Position numbers and translations under genes: made by a program. Source: Symsagittifera roscoffensis (lineage: Eukaryota > Xenacoelomorpha > Acoela > Convolutidae). Taken from it: 64,000 nt of DNA. Numbering within the stretch: the stretch's first letter is position 1; each line of letters starts with the position of its first letter. Below, piece by piece: positions 1 through 12,466 of the stretch. Location: contig NC_087068.1 in NCBI RefSeq assembly GCF_963678635.1, positions 24,120,697 through 24,184,696 on the forward strand, read 5' to 3'. The notes beneath the pieces are model-generated. The model was not told the DNA's origin. It saw only the letters and a program-made list of their open reading frames with translations, and did not search any database.

Positions 1-1781
1 GTTTTGTATCTTCGAAGCTGTATATGAATCGAGTAGACGACATCCAGAACATGCATTGGCATTTTTTTGACGAATACTCGGACAAAAAGTGAACGGTATC
101 AACTCAACCAATATATGAACGAAACACGGTTTAATTCATAAATTTGTTATCATTCCAGAAATGGTTTTGAACATTTTGTGTCCAGCCGAATTCTTTCCGG
201 ACAAGCATTCCAGATATGTTCAGTAAACAAACCTAGAATTTTCTCAAGAAAATTCTAATCATAATCATCCGGATCCTAGAGATAGCATAAGTGTTAGTTT
301 ATAAGTTTAAAATTTTTGCATAATTTTTGAATTTTTTTTAAAAAAATTCACGCTGCGTTTTCACAATCAAATTGATAAAATTGTTACAAAACAAATTAAA
401 CCAAATCACACACTCCAAAAAGTTCAGTAAGGATAAATTACCGCAACCTAATGATTACTTATCAATTAGAAGAAACAATTTTAGCACAAAAAAATTGATA
501 TATTTTATTGCGAATTAAAAGAACGAACAGTTTCGTGGCATTGCACAATGAGCGTGACAACAGCCGCGTTCGGGTTTCCGAAGTCAACAATTAAATCATC
601 ACAAAAATAATCATTTACCTGATAGAGCAGAAATTCAGGCCAGAAAATTCCATCAATTTATCATTAAGTTGAACAACAGTAGCCGAAGAGCTTCCTTAAA
701 AATGATTTTCCCGTTCAGAGATCTATTAACAGAGAAACTGCCACGAATGTCCAACATAACAGGCTAGTCAGCAAACTGTCAAACGCGTGAGGCAAAAACT
801 GGGGCCGCATATGGTTCCACAATCAAAGTTGACCGGTCTCGACATTCCATGCGATTTTAAGTCAGCGTACAACGGCGAAAATGCTTTCTTCTAGATTCGT
901 ACATAAAACCTAAAAAAAAACACATAGTATCTACCACAGTATTCAGAGGAAGTTTCTTGCGATGGTTGCTTCTCAACTCGACCTAACACAGTTTATCTTT
1001 TCACATCCTTGACGCAACGATCGAAAATTATTTTTTCCCCAAAATTTACGCAAAAATTGTTTGCAGAAAAAGTTTGAGTAATTGTATTAATTGGTTTCAG
1101 AATGCCTGTACGAACACTATACTGTCTGTTCAAGAAAATCCAAAAACACAATTCTGCTCCTTCCATCTATTTCAAAACCTTTGGCGCCGATGCAATGAAT
1201 CTATGGAAAACGCATCTAATTACGTCAACAAACTAAATTTCAGAGGGCTTGTTAGATAAAAAGATTGTTTGCTCGGCTTTTAATAACCACCAAACACGTC
1301 CTCCTACAGTTCAAAGAACTACATTCTACATGACCCAGAAATTTTACGACAACTTTCAATTACTTTGAGATATTTTTTAAAGGTCGATTATTTGCGCAAA
1401 ATTTTGATATGGAAAAAAGGAACGGACATGAAGGAAAAAATTAAATACAACCTCGAACTAAAAATGCTTTATTTTAGAAAACCTGTTCGCTGGGCAGAAA
1501 ATTCAAATAAAAAAAAAACATAACTACGAACAAATTGATCAAAACTGTAAAATTGCTTCTGATATATTATTCTTTGTAACAGGCTGTACATACGAAACTG
1601 AACTTCAAATAGTTTGGTTTTGTTTTAAGTTTGGCAATTGTTTTTTTTTAGATAATCAAATCGAACTTATGATCTTTACTTTTTAGTTTTTCGTGAAAAT
1701 TTAGGTCACCTGCAGTTTTACTTGTGTCTTAAATATGTAACATAATTATTAAATTGACAATAAATTTGAGATCAGTTGGAG
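1..1781. other. Intergenic or intronic DNA, no gene seen
   Basis: AT-rich sequence with no long open frame and no recognisable domain on either strand. The short 61-codon frame at 1,074 has no conserved motif. Nothing further can be supported here. Confidence 0.6.
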
Positions 1782-1996
1782 CAGGGGCGGATTTAGGGGG
1801 GCGCGGTCAAAATTTTCCAGCGGCGCAGAAAATTTGACCAAAACAGGTTTGTTTTAGTGATTTGGGAAAGCTCGGAAAATCAATTTGGTCGACCTTAAAA
1901 AAAAGGTCGAAAAAATTAAAATTTTCGAAAATTTTTTGAAAATCCGAAACCCCCACCCCCCCCCCCCCCCCCCCCCGGGATTTTGTCGTGTCATCT
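1782..1996 (+). repeat. hAT-like MITE fragment (CAGGGGCGGAT family)
   Basis: It begins with CAGGGGCGGATTTAGG, the terminal inverted repeat sequence seen at better preserved copies (11,095-11,404 and 33,005-33,433). It contains the family's interior motifs, namely a G-run, the phrase aatcaatttggtcgacc and a long C-run. The far end is degraded: after the C-run the expected ATCCGCCCCTG is missing, so this is a truncated or rearranged copy. The open frames across it are simple reading-through of repeat DNA and are not genes. Confidence 0.65.
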
Positions 1997-2984
1997 AGCG
2001 GCGATGACATTTTCACTTTTGCTTGTGACGCGGATGATGGATAAGTGTGATTGTGGTGTGAACGAATGTTTGACTGTGTTTCATTTTCATGTTTGTTGTG
2101 TTGGTGAAACACGAGTTGTGATGTTTGTTGTGTTGGTGTCTTTGTTTACCGAACAATCTGGGAGATTTATTAAATAAAGCATCTGTTCAGCAGTTGCACT
2201 TAACAAAACAAATAAAATTTTGATAAATTCATAAAACACAAATAATACTTTCCTTTTTCTTCTCAATAATTCTTTATTTTCCTCACATCCGTAATTTTTA
2301 GAGAAAAAGAGAATCCCTTAAAAAAATTTATCGCTCTGCGTCAGTTTATTATCCAGATACTTGTAGCGAAGTGTCAATTAAAAAAATTATTTGTATAAAT
2401 AAACAAAAACAGCCGAACCTTTGAAATGCACGTAGCATAGAGAGCACTATCCTCTTTATTAATTTGGTAAGTGTTTTTGTTTACTTAAACTTGACATTTC
2501 AGTCTATGTCTTGTCAAATTTCTTTCAAATTACGGTAATAGGTTCAAAAGCTTTGTCTACAAACTAAATTAAAAAGGAAAAGCGAGAAAAAACTATCATT
2601 AAATTAAAGTAAGTGCCAGCGATGTTTAATGAATGATCATTTTTTAAGTAATTAAAAAATGCAGCATAAAGTACGTGAACAACTGCACAGCGGAAAAAGG
2701 TAAAATGCATTGTTTTTAATGCTAACAGTTACATTTTTTCAAAAATAAAAGTTCATGAATCAAATCAAAAGAACAATTTGAGGTCATCAGTCTTTTGCCA
2801 AGGGGAAGGGGTGAAGTAAATAATTGTGAAATTGTTTTGGATTTTTCAACACAAAATTTATGGCCCTGTTTTGTGTACTTAAAAAAATTGAACATTGATG
2901 GAAGTTTTAAAACCAGATCCTTTCTTTTACCATGATGAGGTAGACCTATTTTATTTATAGGTCTTCTGTTTTCATGGTTTTCAT

Positions 2985-3791
2985 GGATTTAGAGGGGGGC
3001 GGTGTGGGGGGGGGGGGGGGGCGGAAGCTTTTCTTCAGAGATTTGACCCCCTGCCGACCCAAAGGGTCCCATCTTTGGTACTTTTTAAGAAATCCATTTT
3101 TGGCCGACCGAACCGACCCAAAAGTTTTTCTAAAGGCGCCTTCTGAGGGGAGCGCGCGCCAAAAAAACGCTATTTTATATCAAACTTTTCTAAAAAGTGC
3201 CCAAAAACGTCTTTTTTGACCTGTTTTTTCAAAATTTTGCCTGCAGAAAGTTTGGCCAAAACCAAAACAGCGTCTTTTTAGTGCTTTAGGAGGCTCGGAA
3301 AATCAATTTGGTCGACCTAAAAAAATAAATTTTGAACAGCGTGCACATAGCCAAATTTTTACTTGGGCGAAAGTGAAATTTTTATTTCTTCTAACAAATC
3401 GAGAGGTAGTCGAAATTATTTGAACTTTTAGACTAATTTGTTTTTCGTCTAAAAGCACACCCAGTTAAAGAAAATAGCGAATTCTAATAGACACACATGG
3501 TAATCGCTACGCCCCGTTTGACTCCATTACTTAAAGATGCCATTGGCGCAAACAATTAATTGGAGGTAAAGCGCGAACCAAAAAAAAAACATTTTCGAAA
3601 ACTTCTCAAAAACGCTTTTTTATAGGTTTTAAACAAAAATTGCTTGCTTAGCAAAAACTTTGGACAAAAAAGGGGTCCTTAAGCGTTTTGCAAATGCTCG
3701 GTCGACAATTTAATTTACCTAAAAGAAGATCGACGAATTTTCGAAAAGTATTTGAATACCCCACCTCGCGGAATTTTGGATCTGCCGCTGG
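2985..3791 (+). repeat. hAT-like MITE family, composite or duplicated copy
   Basis: It opens with gatttagaggggggcgg and a G-run, then carries the family's gaccccctgccgacccaaagggtcc, gcgcgc and tcaatttggtcgacct motifs up to about 3,330. A second stretch (about 3,540-3,791) again shows aagcgcgaaccaaaa, ctcggtcgac and an end resembling the 3' terminus (ggatctgccgctg). The two parts may be two adjacent copies, or one copy split by about 200 bp of other DNA. The terminal repeats are poor, so the limits are approximate. Confidence 0.55.
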
Positions 3792-4841
3792 TTCTGACAG
3801 TAAACTTTTTTTTTTGGTTCTGTCCTCCTTGGCTTTTTCACATACTGGAGTCTGTAGAGTTATTTAAGACTAGTACCGCTAGGAAATCCCTTCGGATGAT
3901 GAACGAATTGGACAACTAATCGGGTATGGTTACAAATAGGAACTACATCCATAATCTTGATCACGTGATTGTGAAGCTGGGAAATTTTATTATTTCATTG
4001 ACTTTTTCATCAACATTTTAGCGTGTTTGCGGCTCTTATTGTGATGTTATTTTCTCATTTCTAATTGTAATTGATTCGGATTTCGATGAGTGCTGCCGGG
4101 TTATTTTAAGCCGGTTAATTGGCCCTTGCCTAGGTTGTTGGATGGTCGCAAAATCTCTAGAAGTGGTTGTTTTTCCGCATTTTTGCCTAATTTGTCAATT
4201 TGCTTTTAGTTTGTTTTTGTTGTTTGTATCGATCTTAGGAATAAACCCCCGTTATATCCCTGTAATCAGTTGGGTATGGTATAGGTATAAAACGGGCTAA
4301 CGGGTCGCAACGGAAGTACAACGGGAAATTTAGGCGGTCTAACATAAATTGGATTGTTGTTGTTTCTTTCACTTTTTTATTTTGTTTTGTTTATTTGTGT
4401 TTGTTTCTGTTTATTTGTCCATTTTCAGGCATTATCTCCTTAATCTGCTGTTTTTACCTGTTACAGCGAGGACGGAGCAGATTATTTAAATCTTACACGT
4501 TTGCATAACCTCTGCTAATACTCCAAACTAATACTTATAATCCGATGATATTACATCTAAATTGTAAATATTTTTGTTTTTTTCCTCTCTCAAATCCTTC
4601 CCCTCTTTAATTCTTTCTACTGTCCTGGGCAGAAATGGTTATTATTGCTCAGTGGTAAAAGTCTTCTCGCCTGATTAATAAAGAAATCAATAAGTTAAGT
4701 TGCGCTAATAAACCAATCCCAGTTTCTCTGCCTGTTTATAGCTTAATTTTATTTTTCACTCATAAAATCAGTCCTCCGGTCAGTCAAGGTAAGTAAACAC
4801 AAATAAATAAAATAAAAACTGACTCAATAAACAAAATAAGA
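3792..4841. other. No gene seen
   Basis: AT-rich sequence with T-runs and no convincing reading frame, RNA gene or repeat relationship that I could recognise. Confidence 0.5.
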
Positions 4842-5235
4842 ATGGCACAAATTTTTTTTTGGAATGTGAAAATTGACAAAAATTTGAGTTATGTGGTCTT
4901 CGCAAAATTTAATTCAGTTAATGATTTCCCAAAAACTTTGGGTTCCAACATTGGTGGGTTCTCTTTTTATTCCAGGTTAAGTCAAGCAAAAAAACGTTTT
5001 GAGTTTCTTATGAAAATCCAACTGAATAAAAAAATTCTTTTTAGTGCACTTTGTCATTTTTTGTCCAAAAAATTGCGTTTTTTTGCCCCCTCATATTTAA
5101 TTTATATGTATATTATCACCAAATGGGTTCTCTCAGAAACTTTTAGGGGTTGGTCGGCCAAAATTGGCTGTCATAAAAAAAGCTTTGAAAGGGCGTCCAG
5201 TTCCTCAGAAGTTGAGGGTATCGAAAACCGCCTCT
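4842..5235 (-). repeat. Diverged copy of the hAT-like MITE family
   Basis: The stretch about 5,050-5,170 (tccaaaaaattgcg, then ccccctcat, then cttttaggggttggtcggcc and aaaattggctgtcat) follows the same order as the interior of the better copy at 10,685-11,086. That order is the reverse of the copy at 11,095-11,404. The 131-codon open frame over this stretch on the + strand therefore most likely reads through transposon DNA. The ends are not defined. Confidence 0.4.
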
Positions 5236-8200
5236 GACTTTTTCTGACGTTTCTTTCCTCCCATACTATACCATGGTTATTTTTCTCTTTCCCTCGTTCG
5301 CTAGTCCTGTTGGTTGCTGCATGTGTTTTGTGTGTTTTGCTGCTCCGTTTATAAACAGTGCCGAATTAGTTTACAAACAGAGTTTCAGGTGAGATCTGAG
5401 TTGGATAAACAAGTGGCCCATTTGTTGTTTTCTTCCCAGTTTCCTCGCTCTGTTTGCATAAACAAACTCCCTCTCAGCTCCAAACGAAGTGGCACGAGCA
5501 AACAGTCGTGCAAATTGAAAAACAACCACACAGTCACTAAATAGTTTTTGTTCACGCTGATAACTTTACGGTATTTGACCAAAATTGGCTGTGCATAACT
5601 TCGGAAACGTTACGAGAATGCAGCTGTAGAACCCAAAACGATTGTCGCAAAACTGATCTTTAAGATTATTATTAAATTGCATGGACCTAGCAGGTAAGTG
5701 CATGTGGGAGCATTGTTGTGATTTTTAGTTTTTAGCAACGAAATCGAATGTAAAACACAACCGAGTTTTTTAAATGGGAGTTCTCGGCGTTTTCAAATGT
5801 CTCAGAAAAATATGATCAAAAATATTGAAAACTTTAAATAAAATTTTATACGATGAAGTTATTTTTGCCCGCACACCTCATGGATAAACAAAGATACAAT
5901 AGTTTGAAATAAATACCGTGCCTCAATTCAACTGGAGTTTTCGCACACATCAATTTCCAAACAGACAAAATTGGTGATTGTTAACCCACATAATTTCGCA
6001 AAACGAACGCTAAATGTCTCTTATTTTTAACTCGATACTGTTCAGTTGCATAAATTTATTCGTCAAAACAAGTTAATTAAAATTCAATAATTCTGAAAAA
6101 CCACTCAAAGCATAAATATTTCGTCAATTACTTCTAGAGTCAAATACAGAGTAAAGTGTTGCAAAACCCATGACAAAATTGAAAAGGCTGCCATTCCGAA
6201 CTGAATTGACTATATCCGTAGAAACTAAACACTTTATAAAAACGGTGTGGATATTTGATAATTCTTATCAACTTAATCATTTTTAGAGATGCTGGAAATG
6301 TTTCCCGCCATTTTCTTGACATTTTGTCAGGCGTTTGCGGGCTGAAGCTGTAGCTGATAAAATATGATCCCGTGGGACTATGCGACAGAAAGTTTCAGCA
6401 TTGTGATTAATTCGGTAGTGTCCGGAGTTTTTCGCAATGAATCGAAGCGCAACCATAACCCCAGAACCAGCAGTCCAGAATATTCAGCCCAGGACTTTAG
6501 ACGGGCTAAAGAATTTAAGAATGAAGACTAAAAATGGCGCAAAGTGTTTTTTGTATTTTGAAAAATTATATACTTGTTCATGAATTATCAAAATTCCTCA
6601 TCCCAGCTGTCATTTTGTAAAAAAACCAGATCCATACGTCAATTTAGTTAGAAATGACTGCCTTTGCAAAGAGTATATAAGTTTTGGATCGCCCGGTATG
6701 GTTTGAGCAAAACGTAAATTTGCCGGTTCGAGTCATGTTTTCCTAGCGGTTTGTTATGCGTAATTGTATGGTTTTGAACATTTTATTTTAATTTTTTGAG
6801 ACAAATGAAACAAAGAAAATACAAATCATGTTTAACTGGAGTCGTTTTTTTTTAGACCAATTTAGGCGAGTGAAACAAAAGTCGAATTTTAAAAATGTTA
6901 ATGAAGATATTCCCTCCTTGAGTTCTGTGAACTTTGCTAGTGCAGCTATCGGAGTTTGCAAATGTCAGTTTTGGCTATGTTCTGTTTAATTTATCTGCAC
7001 TTTTATGAAATTATCTGGCATTGAAAATGCGAAAAAAACGCCTAGAGGTTTTTCAAAGTTTTTTGAGGCACGCCATCATTCCCAATACCGCTCAAAGTTT
7101 ATGGTTGTTTTTGATTGTTGAGGACCAAACATAATTAAGTTAAATTTGTAATAATTAAAATGTTTTTGACAAAGACTGTTCAAGAGAAGTTAGAAGACAG
7201 GAAGACAGTCAGAACCGTGAGAATATTTAATACCAGCAAACTTAACACCAGCAGGCTTGTTCAGTATCAAAAATGATTTTTGCTTCTTTTTTTGAATTTA
7301 ATTCTCCGAAGAGAAATATCATTTCTTCCCGAATGAAACACAAAACGATGAAAATTTTCTTATACTTTATTTATTTACGGGATCGATGAATTTAATAAAA
7401 CAACTTTGAGAACGAATCAACAGCAAGAAATGCACAACAATTTTGAGAAAACTGAAATTTCCAAAAAAAAAATGTTGAGTGTTTTGTGTGCCTATCAAAA
7501 ATTCATGGCTGCCAATTTGTTCAAAAACTTCCCAAGATTTTTTTGTTTTCGATTAAATCTTGCCATTTGCTTAACTAGTAAAGCAAGTCAACTTTCTGGC
7601 TGGCAATTGACGACTTTAAATAGATTTTGGCTGGCTCATTTGACCAAATCTTCCCAAAAGTAAAACTGAAAATTCCGATAGAGCCTTTATAAAATGTAAG
7701 CAGCTCGAACTCTTCGCAACTAGAAAAAACTTCCTTGGAGATTTTTTAAAACAATTTTAGTCGACTGGGTTAAAACTTATTTAGAATCATCTGATTTTCT
7801 GAAGCCAAGAATTTAACTCATTTTACTACGTCAGCAAGTTTATAAAGTTTTTGAATACTGAAATATAATAAATAGTTGGTTTAATAAATTTTCATGGAAG
7901 CTTTGACACGTTTTGATCCTAATTGGCAGCATTAAATCATAGTAGAGAAAACAAAACGTTTATGGGCTTCCTCAAAACTGCCGTACACTATTTGTTGATT
8001 TTTTTCTCGAAAGTTATTTTCAGATTTTAGTTATTTACAGTGACTTCATAGAATTTAGTTCATCAAAATTTTTCCCTCGGAATCTAATACCGAATGAATC
8101 TGATACTAACTTTCTTTACATTGGCTTAATTCATTTATAGGAAGTTCCCAGCCTCTATTGTCAGCAAAGTGCTAATTTGTTTATAAAATGACGAAGAATG

Positions 8201-9935
8201 ACAATCAACTCCCTTGTTTACTTAGTTGTTTTTGATGTCCAGGAACTACAATGATGTCAATGTTGCTTCTTGTCAAATAATGCCATATTGACGATTCATT
8301 TCATGTCGCAGTAATAATGGATATAAACTTGGTTATAATTGTTGATAGGAGACAAAAACACCAATAATATTTCATTATGCAATTTTCGCTCCTCGATATG
8401 TCAAACAGTTTCGAGCAAACCAAAATGTCAAATCAAAATTGATTGTTTCAATTTCAAAACTCACAATCAATTTGTTCAAACCTTTTTCAATCATAACAAA
8501 AGCCCGATAACTTAACGAAATTTTTGATTAATCCATGTTATTAATTTTGCCTTTGGACGCTTGGCAACTTTCAAACGGCACAAGAAGTTCATTACTATTA
8601 GCAAGAAGAGTAAAAAAAGTCCGGTTGTTTTGGATTTTGAAATAGTTTTTATCAAAACAAGCATTTTGAAATAATAAACAACCCTGCGTTGTTTAAATTA
8701 AAAGACATGCCGGCGTTCAAATGACTTTTACAAACTAGAAACAATATCTGCAGCTAGTTTTGCGCCCTGTTTTCATTAACAAACAGCATTTAATCTCCCA
8801 GTTTGCGGAAGTTATTCGCTGTAGATTGTAGACAACGGGATCTAATGTGATATTTCACCCTGGCCGGATCATCGCTGGATTGGAACCCGCTGCCGAACTC
8901 CTACCAGAAGCTTTGTTGTTGTTGACTTTATTGTTATTGAAGGTAATTGCTTTCCAGTTTGATAAACAGTGCCTATATTTACCCCAACTCGTAAACAAGG
9001 CTTAACCCTTCTTACCCCTAACTTTGCTTATTTAACCCGGTTCACAAAACCAGAACAGTCTTAATCAGTAAGCAGACTATCTAGGAAACCGATCTTTTTA
9101 AATCATTTTTCGAAAAACCAAGATTTTTGATTTGAGATACCAATAAGTCACTTGCAAACATTTTTCAAAATATCATTTTCCTTCGTTTTTTTCTCGCGAT
9201 TTTTGCTCAAAGCTTTTTTCGGTCAGTCAAAACTTTATGATAAAGCACTTTACGGATAGCAAAAAAAATCAACGCAAAGAGGGAATCTTTGATGGTTGAA
9301 TTTATTTATCAGCAATTTTCAAAAACAAATTGTCTGATTTTTTCAATTCTGACGCCTGAGCTAATTACTAATTTGTAGTAATTTTGCACCCCCGTCTCCC
9401 CACCCAAGCCAAGAAGTTATTTTGTAACTCCCGTTGTCTGGATTAGATTTATCTCCTCACCTAGCTGGCTATGTTTTGTCTACCCAAAATCCCCACAACC
9501 CTTTTATTTACCCAAAGTTTGTTTAGTTTTTAACCTAACGTCACCCGTCGACAACCCGCGTTAGTTATCAATACCAGATCGAGCAAAACAACCAAATAAC
9601 TGGGCTCTTACAATTCATAAATAACTCTGTTTTATTTTCTGTCAAATCCTTTTCGAGACCCATTTTTGAGAACTCGACTTGTTTTGGGTTGTTTTCGACA
9701 AACATTTTTGCTTATTTTTGCTCCTTATGCCGTTAAGGTCTTGAAGCTCTCTACCTTCGAAAATTTGAACTCAACATTCAGTTGATAACAGTAAACTCTA
9801 TTTGTTTGGCAGCTTATTTTCCAAGCTTTTCGCCGAGAAGTTATTTATTTTGTTCATTGCTTTACAAATATTTATGTTTGCGTTTCGTAGCTAGAAAGGG
9901 TAAACAGTTTCGACGAAAACGACAATAAAGTAAGC
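5236..9935. other. Long non-coding stretch
   Basis: No supported coding exon. A B-box-like GGTTCGAGTCA at about 6,722 and a TATA-like TATATAA near 6,675 occur, but no matching A box or exon follows, so neither is called. The segment about 8,840-8,930 is relatively GC-rich and lies about 1 kb upstream of the TATA box at 9,936. That is compatible with promoter-proximal DNA but proves nothing. Confidence 0.5.
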
Positions 9936-9942
9936 TATATAA
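9936..9942 (+). promoter_or_regulatory. Candidate TATA box (TATATAA)
   Basis: TATATAA sits in gctatataaatttcc. About 100 bp downstream is a perfect GTAAGT splice donor, as expected for a short first exon. The next + strand gene is FoxP, whose first coding exon seems to be preceded by a splice acceptor at 23,374-23,375. The assignment as a FoxP promoter is inference; AT-rich DNA makes chance TATA boxes common. Confidence 0.3.
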
Positions 9943-9965
9943 ATTTCCCCTTCTTTTGTCTCGCA

Positions 9966-10041
9966 CAAGAAGTTATTCTTCTTTTCACTGCTTGAATTAA
10001 CCGATTGAGACTTTGGCGCTTCTGAAAAGAACAGATGATTG
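9966..10041 (+). other. FoxP: Candidate non-coding first exon of FoxP
   Basis: The interval runs from about 25 bp downstream of the TATA box to a consensus donor (attg then GTAAGT at 10,042). Joined to the acceptor at 23,375, it would leave a roughly 140-base 5' UTR before the FoxP ATG at 23,440. The ATG in agatgattg would open a 10-codon upstream frame ending at the TGA at 23,399, so the exon is not coding for FoxP. The start coordinate is only an estimate from the TATA position. Transcript evidence would be needed to confirm it. Confidence 0.25.
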
Positions 10042-10676
10042 GTAAGTCTTTCCACTTTTTATTGATGTTTGATAAATTTTAAGAAAAAATGAGTTTCAGA
10101 TAAATCTACGAGTCTTTGAGTTGTCTAGTTTATTGTTACAGTATCCATGTAGCAATACATAAAGAAACATTATTTGTAACCCGTATTGACAGAACCCAGC
10201 AGAGTTTTTGATAGGATGGCTCAGATTTTTCGATGCACTTTTTGTCTTCCAGAAAAAAATGGTGTCTTAAAACAGCACTTTGTAATCGACACCGTTCCGG
10301 AAAGAAAAGAACGTAATTGGATGCTGTGAAAAAAATCCCTTAGGCCATATCAGGCTTTCGGTTTCAAGTTTCGAAGACAGTTATGATAACCTACTGCGGT
10401 GTTTCATGTGTTATTCAGATGTTTTTTGGTGATCGAAACAGTAGTTTGTGAAGGACATTTTTCAATGAAGCAAAACATCGTAGGCTTCTCGACAGCTTAA
10501 GGTCAAATCCAAAAATAGATAATTTTTGAAGGAAGCTAGATATCCTCTGAAGGTCAAATTTAAAAATAGGTAGCATATGTGGTTTTCTAGTGGTTAGAAG
10601 TTCCAAAAAATTGCCCAATTGGATTGTTTATGTGCTTTCGCATTTAGTTTCTGTTCTTTTTGCAAGATAATTTACG
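10042..10676. other. No gene seen
   Basis: AT-rich sequence between the candidate donor and the paired MITEs. No supported exon or repeat. Confidence 0.5.
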
Positions 10677-10684
10677 CTCCAATG

Positions 10685-11086
10685 TAAGGGCGGATCTAAG
10701 ATTTTCTCGAGGCGGACGCGGAGGGCGATTTTCAAAAAAAAATCGAAATATTGTCGACCTTTATTTTAGGTGTACCTAACCGATTTTGTAGCTCCCCGAA
10801 ATTACTATAAAAACCCCATTTTACCTCAGTTTCTGCGCCACAGGCAAAATGTTGAAAAAAAGGCTTAAAAAGGCGTTTGTAGGAACTTTTCGGAAAATTT
10901 TGACCAAAAAATCGCGTTTTGTCGGCGCGCGCTCCCCCCTCAAAATTAGTATATTTTGACGCCGAAAAACTTAGGGTCAGCCAGTCAAAAATGGATATCT
11001 CAAAATAGTACATGGGGACCCTTTGGGTAGGCAGGGGGTCGAATCACCGAGGAAGGGAGCTTCCCCCCCCCTTTAATCCGCTGATG
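10685..11086 (-). mobile_element. hAT-like MITE, copy 1 of an inverted pair
   Basis: A non-autonomous element of about 400 bp, inverted relative to its neighbour. Its left end aagggcggatct and right end aatccgctgatg are decayed versions of the family's CAGGGGCGGATCT terminal repeat. It is flanked on the left by CTCCAATG (10,677-10,684) and on the right by CTCCAGTG (11,087-11,094). These 8-bp direct repeats are the size made by hAT transposases. The interior has gtcgacc and a gcgcgcgctcccccctc block shared with the other copies. There is no coding capacity. Confidence 0.7.
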
Positions 11087-11094
11087 CTCCAGTG

Positions 11095-11404
11095 CAGGGG
11101 TGGATTCAGTGTAAGGGGGCGGGGGGGGGGGGAGGGGCGGACGTTCCCCTTAGGGATTCGACCCCCTGCCGACCCAAAGGGTCCCTCCTTTGGTACTTTT
11201 AAGAAATCCAGTTTTGGCCAACCAACCTTAAAATTTTCCAAATTTTGCCTGTGGCGCAAAAAATGTGGCCAAAATAGGGACAAAACAGTGCTTTGGGAGA
11301 GCTCAAAAAATCAATTTGATCGACCTAAAAAAGTCGATAAATTTTCAAAATTTTTTGAAAATCCGCCCCCCCCCCCCCTGGAGAAAATCCTAGATCCGCC
11401 CCTG
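11095..11404 (+). mobile_element. hAT-like MITE, copy 2 of an inverted pair
   Basis: The best preserved copy of the family. It starts CAGGGGTGGATT and ends GATCCGCCCCTG, which are inverted repeats of each other with one or two mismatches. It is flanked by CTCCAGTG (11,087-11,094) and CTCCAATG (11,405-11,412). The interior runs from a G-run through gaccccctgccgacccaaag, ttttggcc and tcaatttgatcgacc to a C-run. Long open frames on both strands across it are by-products of its composition. Confidence 0.8.
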
Positions 11405-11412
11405 CTCCAATG

Positions 11413-12001
11413 TACTGTTCACGCTCGAATTTGTCTCCGAAAGTATTTTGTATAAATTAGTACATCAGTGGAAATGCGCAATAAACTTTCTGGAGAAGTT
11501 TTATACTGCCGTATGGCTTCAATTTTTTTTATAAGAATGATTTTCCGCCACTTGATTTGAATTCGAATTTAAGAAAAGAATCTAAGTCCTATCAGATTGG
11601 CATGACAACCCAAACATGACATATCAAAATAAGATAAAGTTCACAGTTTTTGTATTTAGCAAGAAATATTGAGTCTCTGGAAAAAAGTATAATTGTATTG
11701 TGTTCGATTTAAAACTCTTCGTAAAATTTTTAACTGTAAAGGGCTGACACGCCATGATCCTTTTATTGTTCCGACTTTCGAAGAAAATGGAATCTTTATG
11801 CTTGGTGTGGTTTATTTTATTCAGTCAGTTTTCCCCGTCAAACCAATAGTTTTCAACGAAAATGTTTTATACACCATTGACTTCTTGAATTCAAATTTAA
11901 AAAGATATTCCAGCTCCAATTGTTTTTTGGAAAGAACTGGGGTTTTGAAAATTGCCAAATTGGCCATTTTCTGGACTAAATTATGCGCCCTTTGAAGAGT
12001 T
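11413..12001. other. No gene seen
   Basis: A 100-codon open frame (11,693-11,995) has no recognisable domain or splice signals. I treat it as chance. Confidence 0.5.
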
Positions 12002-12245
12002 TACCTCTAATGCTGAGAGCGTAACGCGAATCATTTTACGCGCGGTAAATTATCCCGCACTCTAAAATTGTTCCAAATTGAATTCAGGATAGCTAATTGG
12101 TCGTATTAATTTCGTACCACTCAATCTTGATAGTGTCCAAAATTTACAGGTTTTCAATATTTTCTTTAACCAAAATAGTTCAATATGAACTAATGGACAG
12201 TCGGAACATCCAGGGTTTTGCCCTAATATACGAGCAGTCTCGTTT
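12002..12245 (+). repeat. Dispersed repeat family B, copy 1
   Basis: It shares ordered blocks with 15,902-16,388 and 46,053-46,560. The blocks are an AACGCG/ttacgcgcggtaaa motif, gttccaaattgaattcaggatagctaattggtc, and the terminal block acagtcggaacatccagggttttgccct with gagcagtc. It is non-coding. No clear terminal repeat or target duplication was found, so the class (MITE or SINE) is open. Confidence 0.55.
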
Positions 12246-12378
12246 TTTAAAGTAATTGTTCCGACCATTCAACTGAGGAGGAAGTCTGTATTCGGTTGTT
12301 TTAGTTTTCTTCTTTTTTCCTCGCAAAATCAGGTACCACAAATAATCATCGGATTGGGTTGAGTGATATATCCTTCTA

Positions 12379-12466
12379 AGACCTTTTTTAGTCGGAATTC
12401 AATCAAAAGACCTCTTTTAGTCGGAATTCAATCAAAAGACCTCTTTTAGTCGGAATTCAATCAAAT
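12379..12466 (+). repeat. 29-bp tandem repeat, three copies
   Basis: Three successive copies of a 29-base unit containing ttttagtcggaattcaatca. The unit gtcggaattc recurs at 12,391, 12,420 and 12,449. Copies two and three are identical and the first differs slightly. Confidence 0.85.

Noticed and set aside
4842-5237. 131-codon + strand open frame
   Set aside because: It overlaps a diverged MITE copy; no domain, and low-complexity K/F/L composition typical of AT-rich read-through.
6672-6745. TATATAA and a B-box-like GGTTCGAGTCA
   Set aside because: No A box, no exon or donor at a useful distance; chance matches are likely in this composition.
11012-11455. 147-codon + strand open frame rich in G and P
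   Set aside because: It lies across the paired MITEs; the G/P-rich protein is produced by the G- and C-runs of the transposon.
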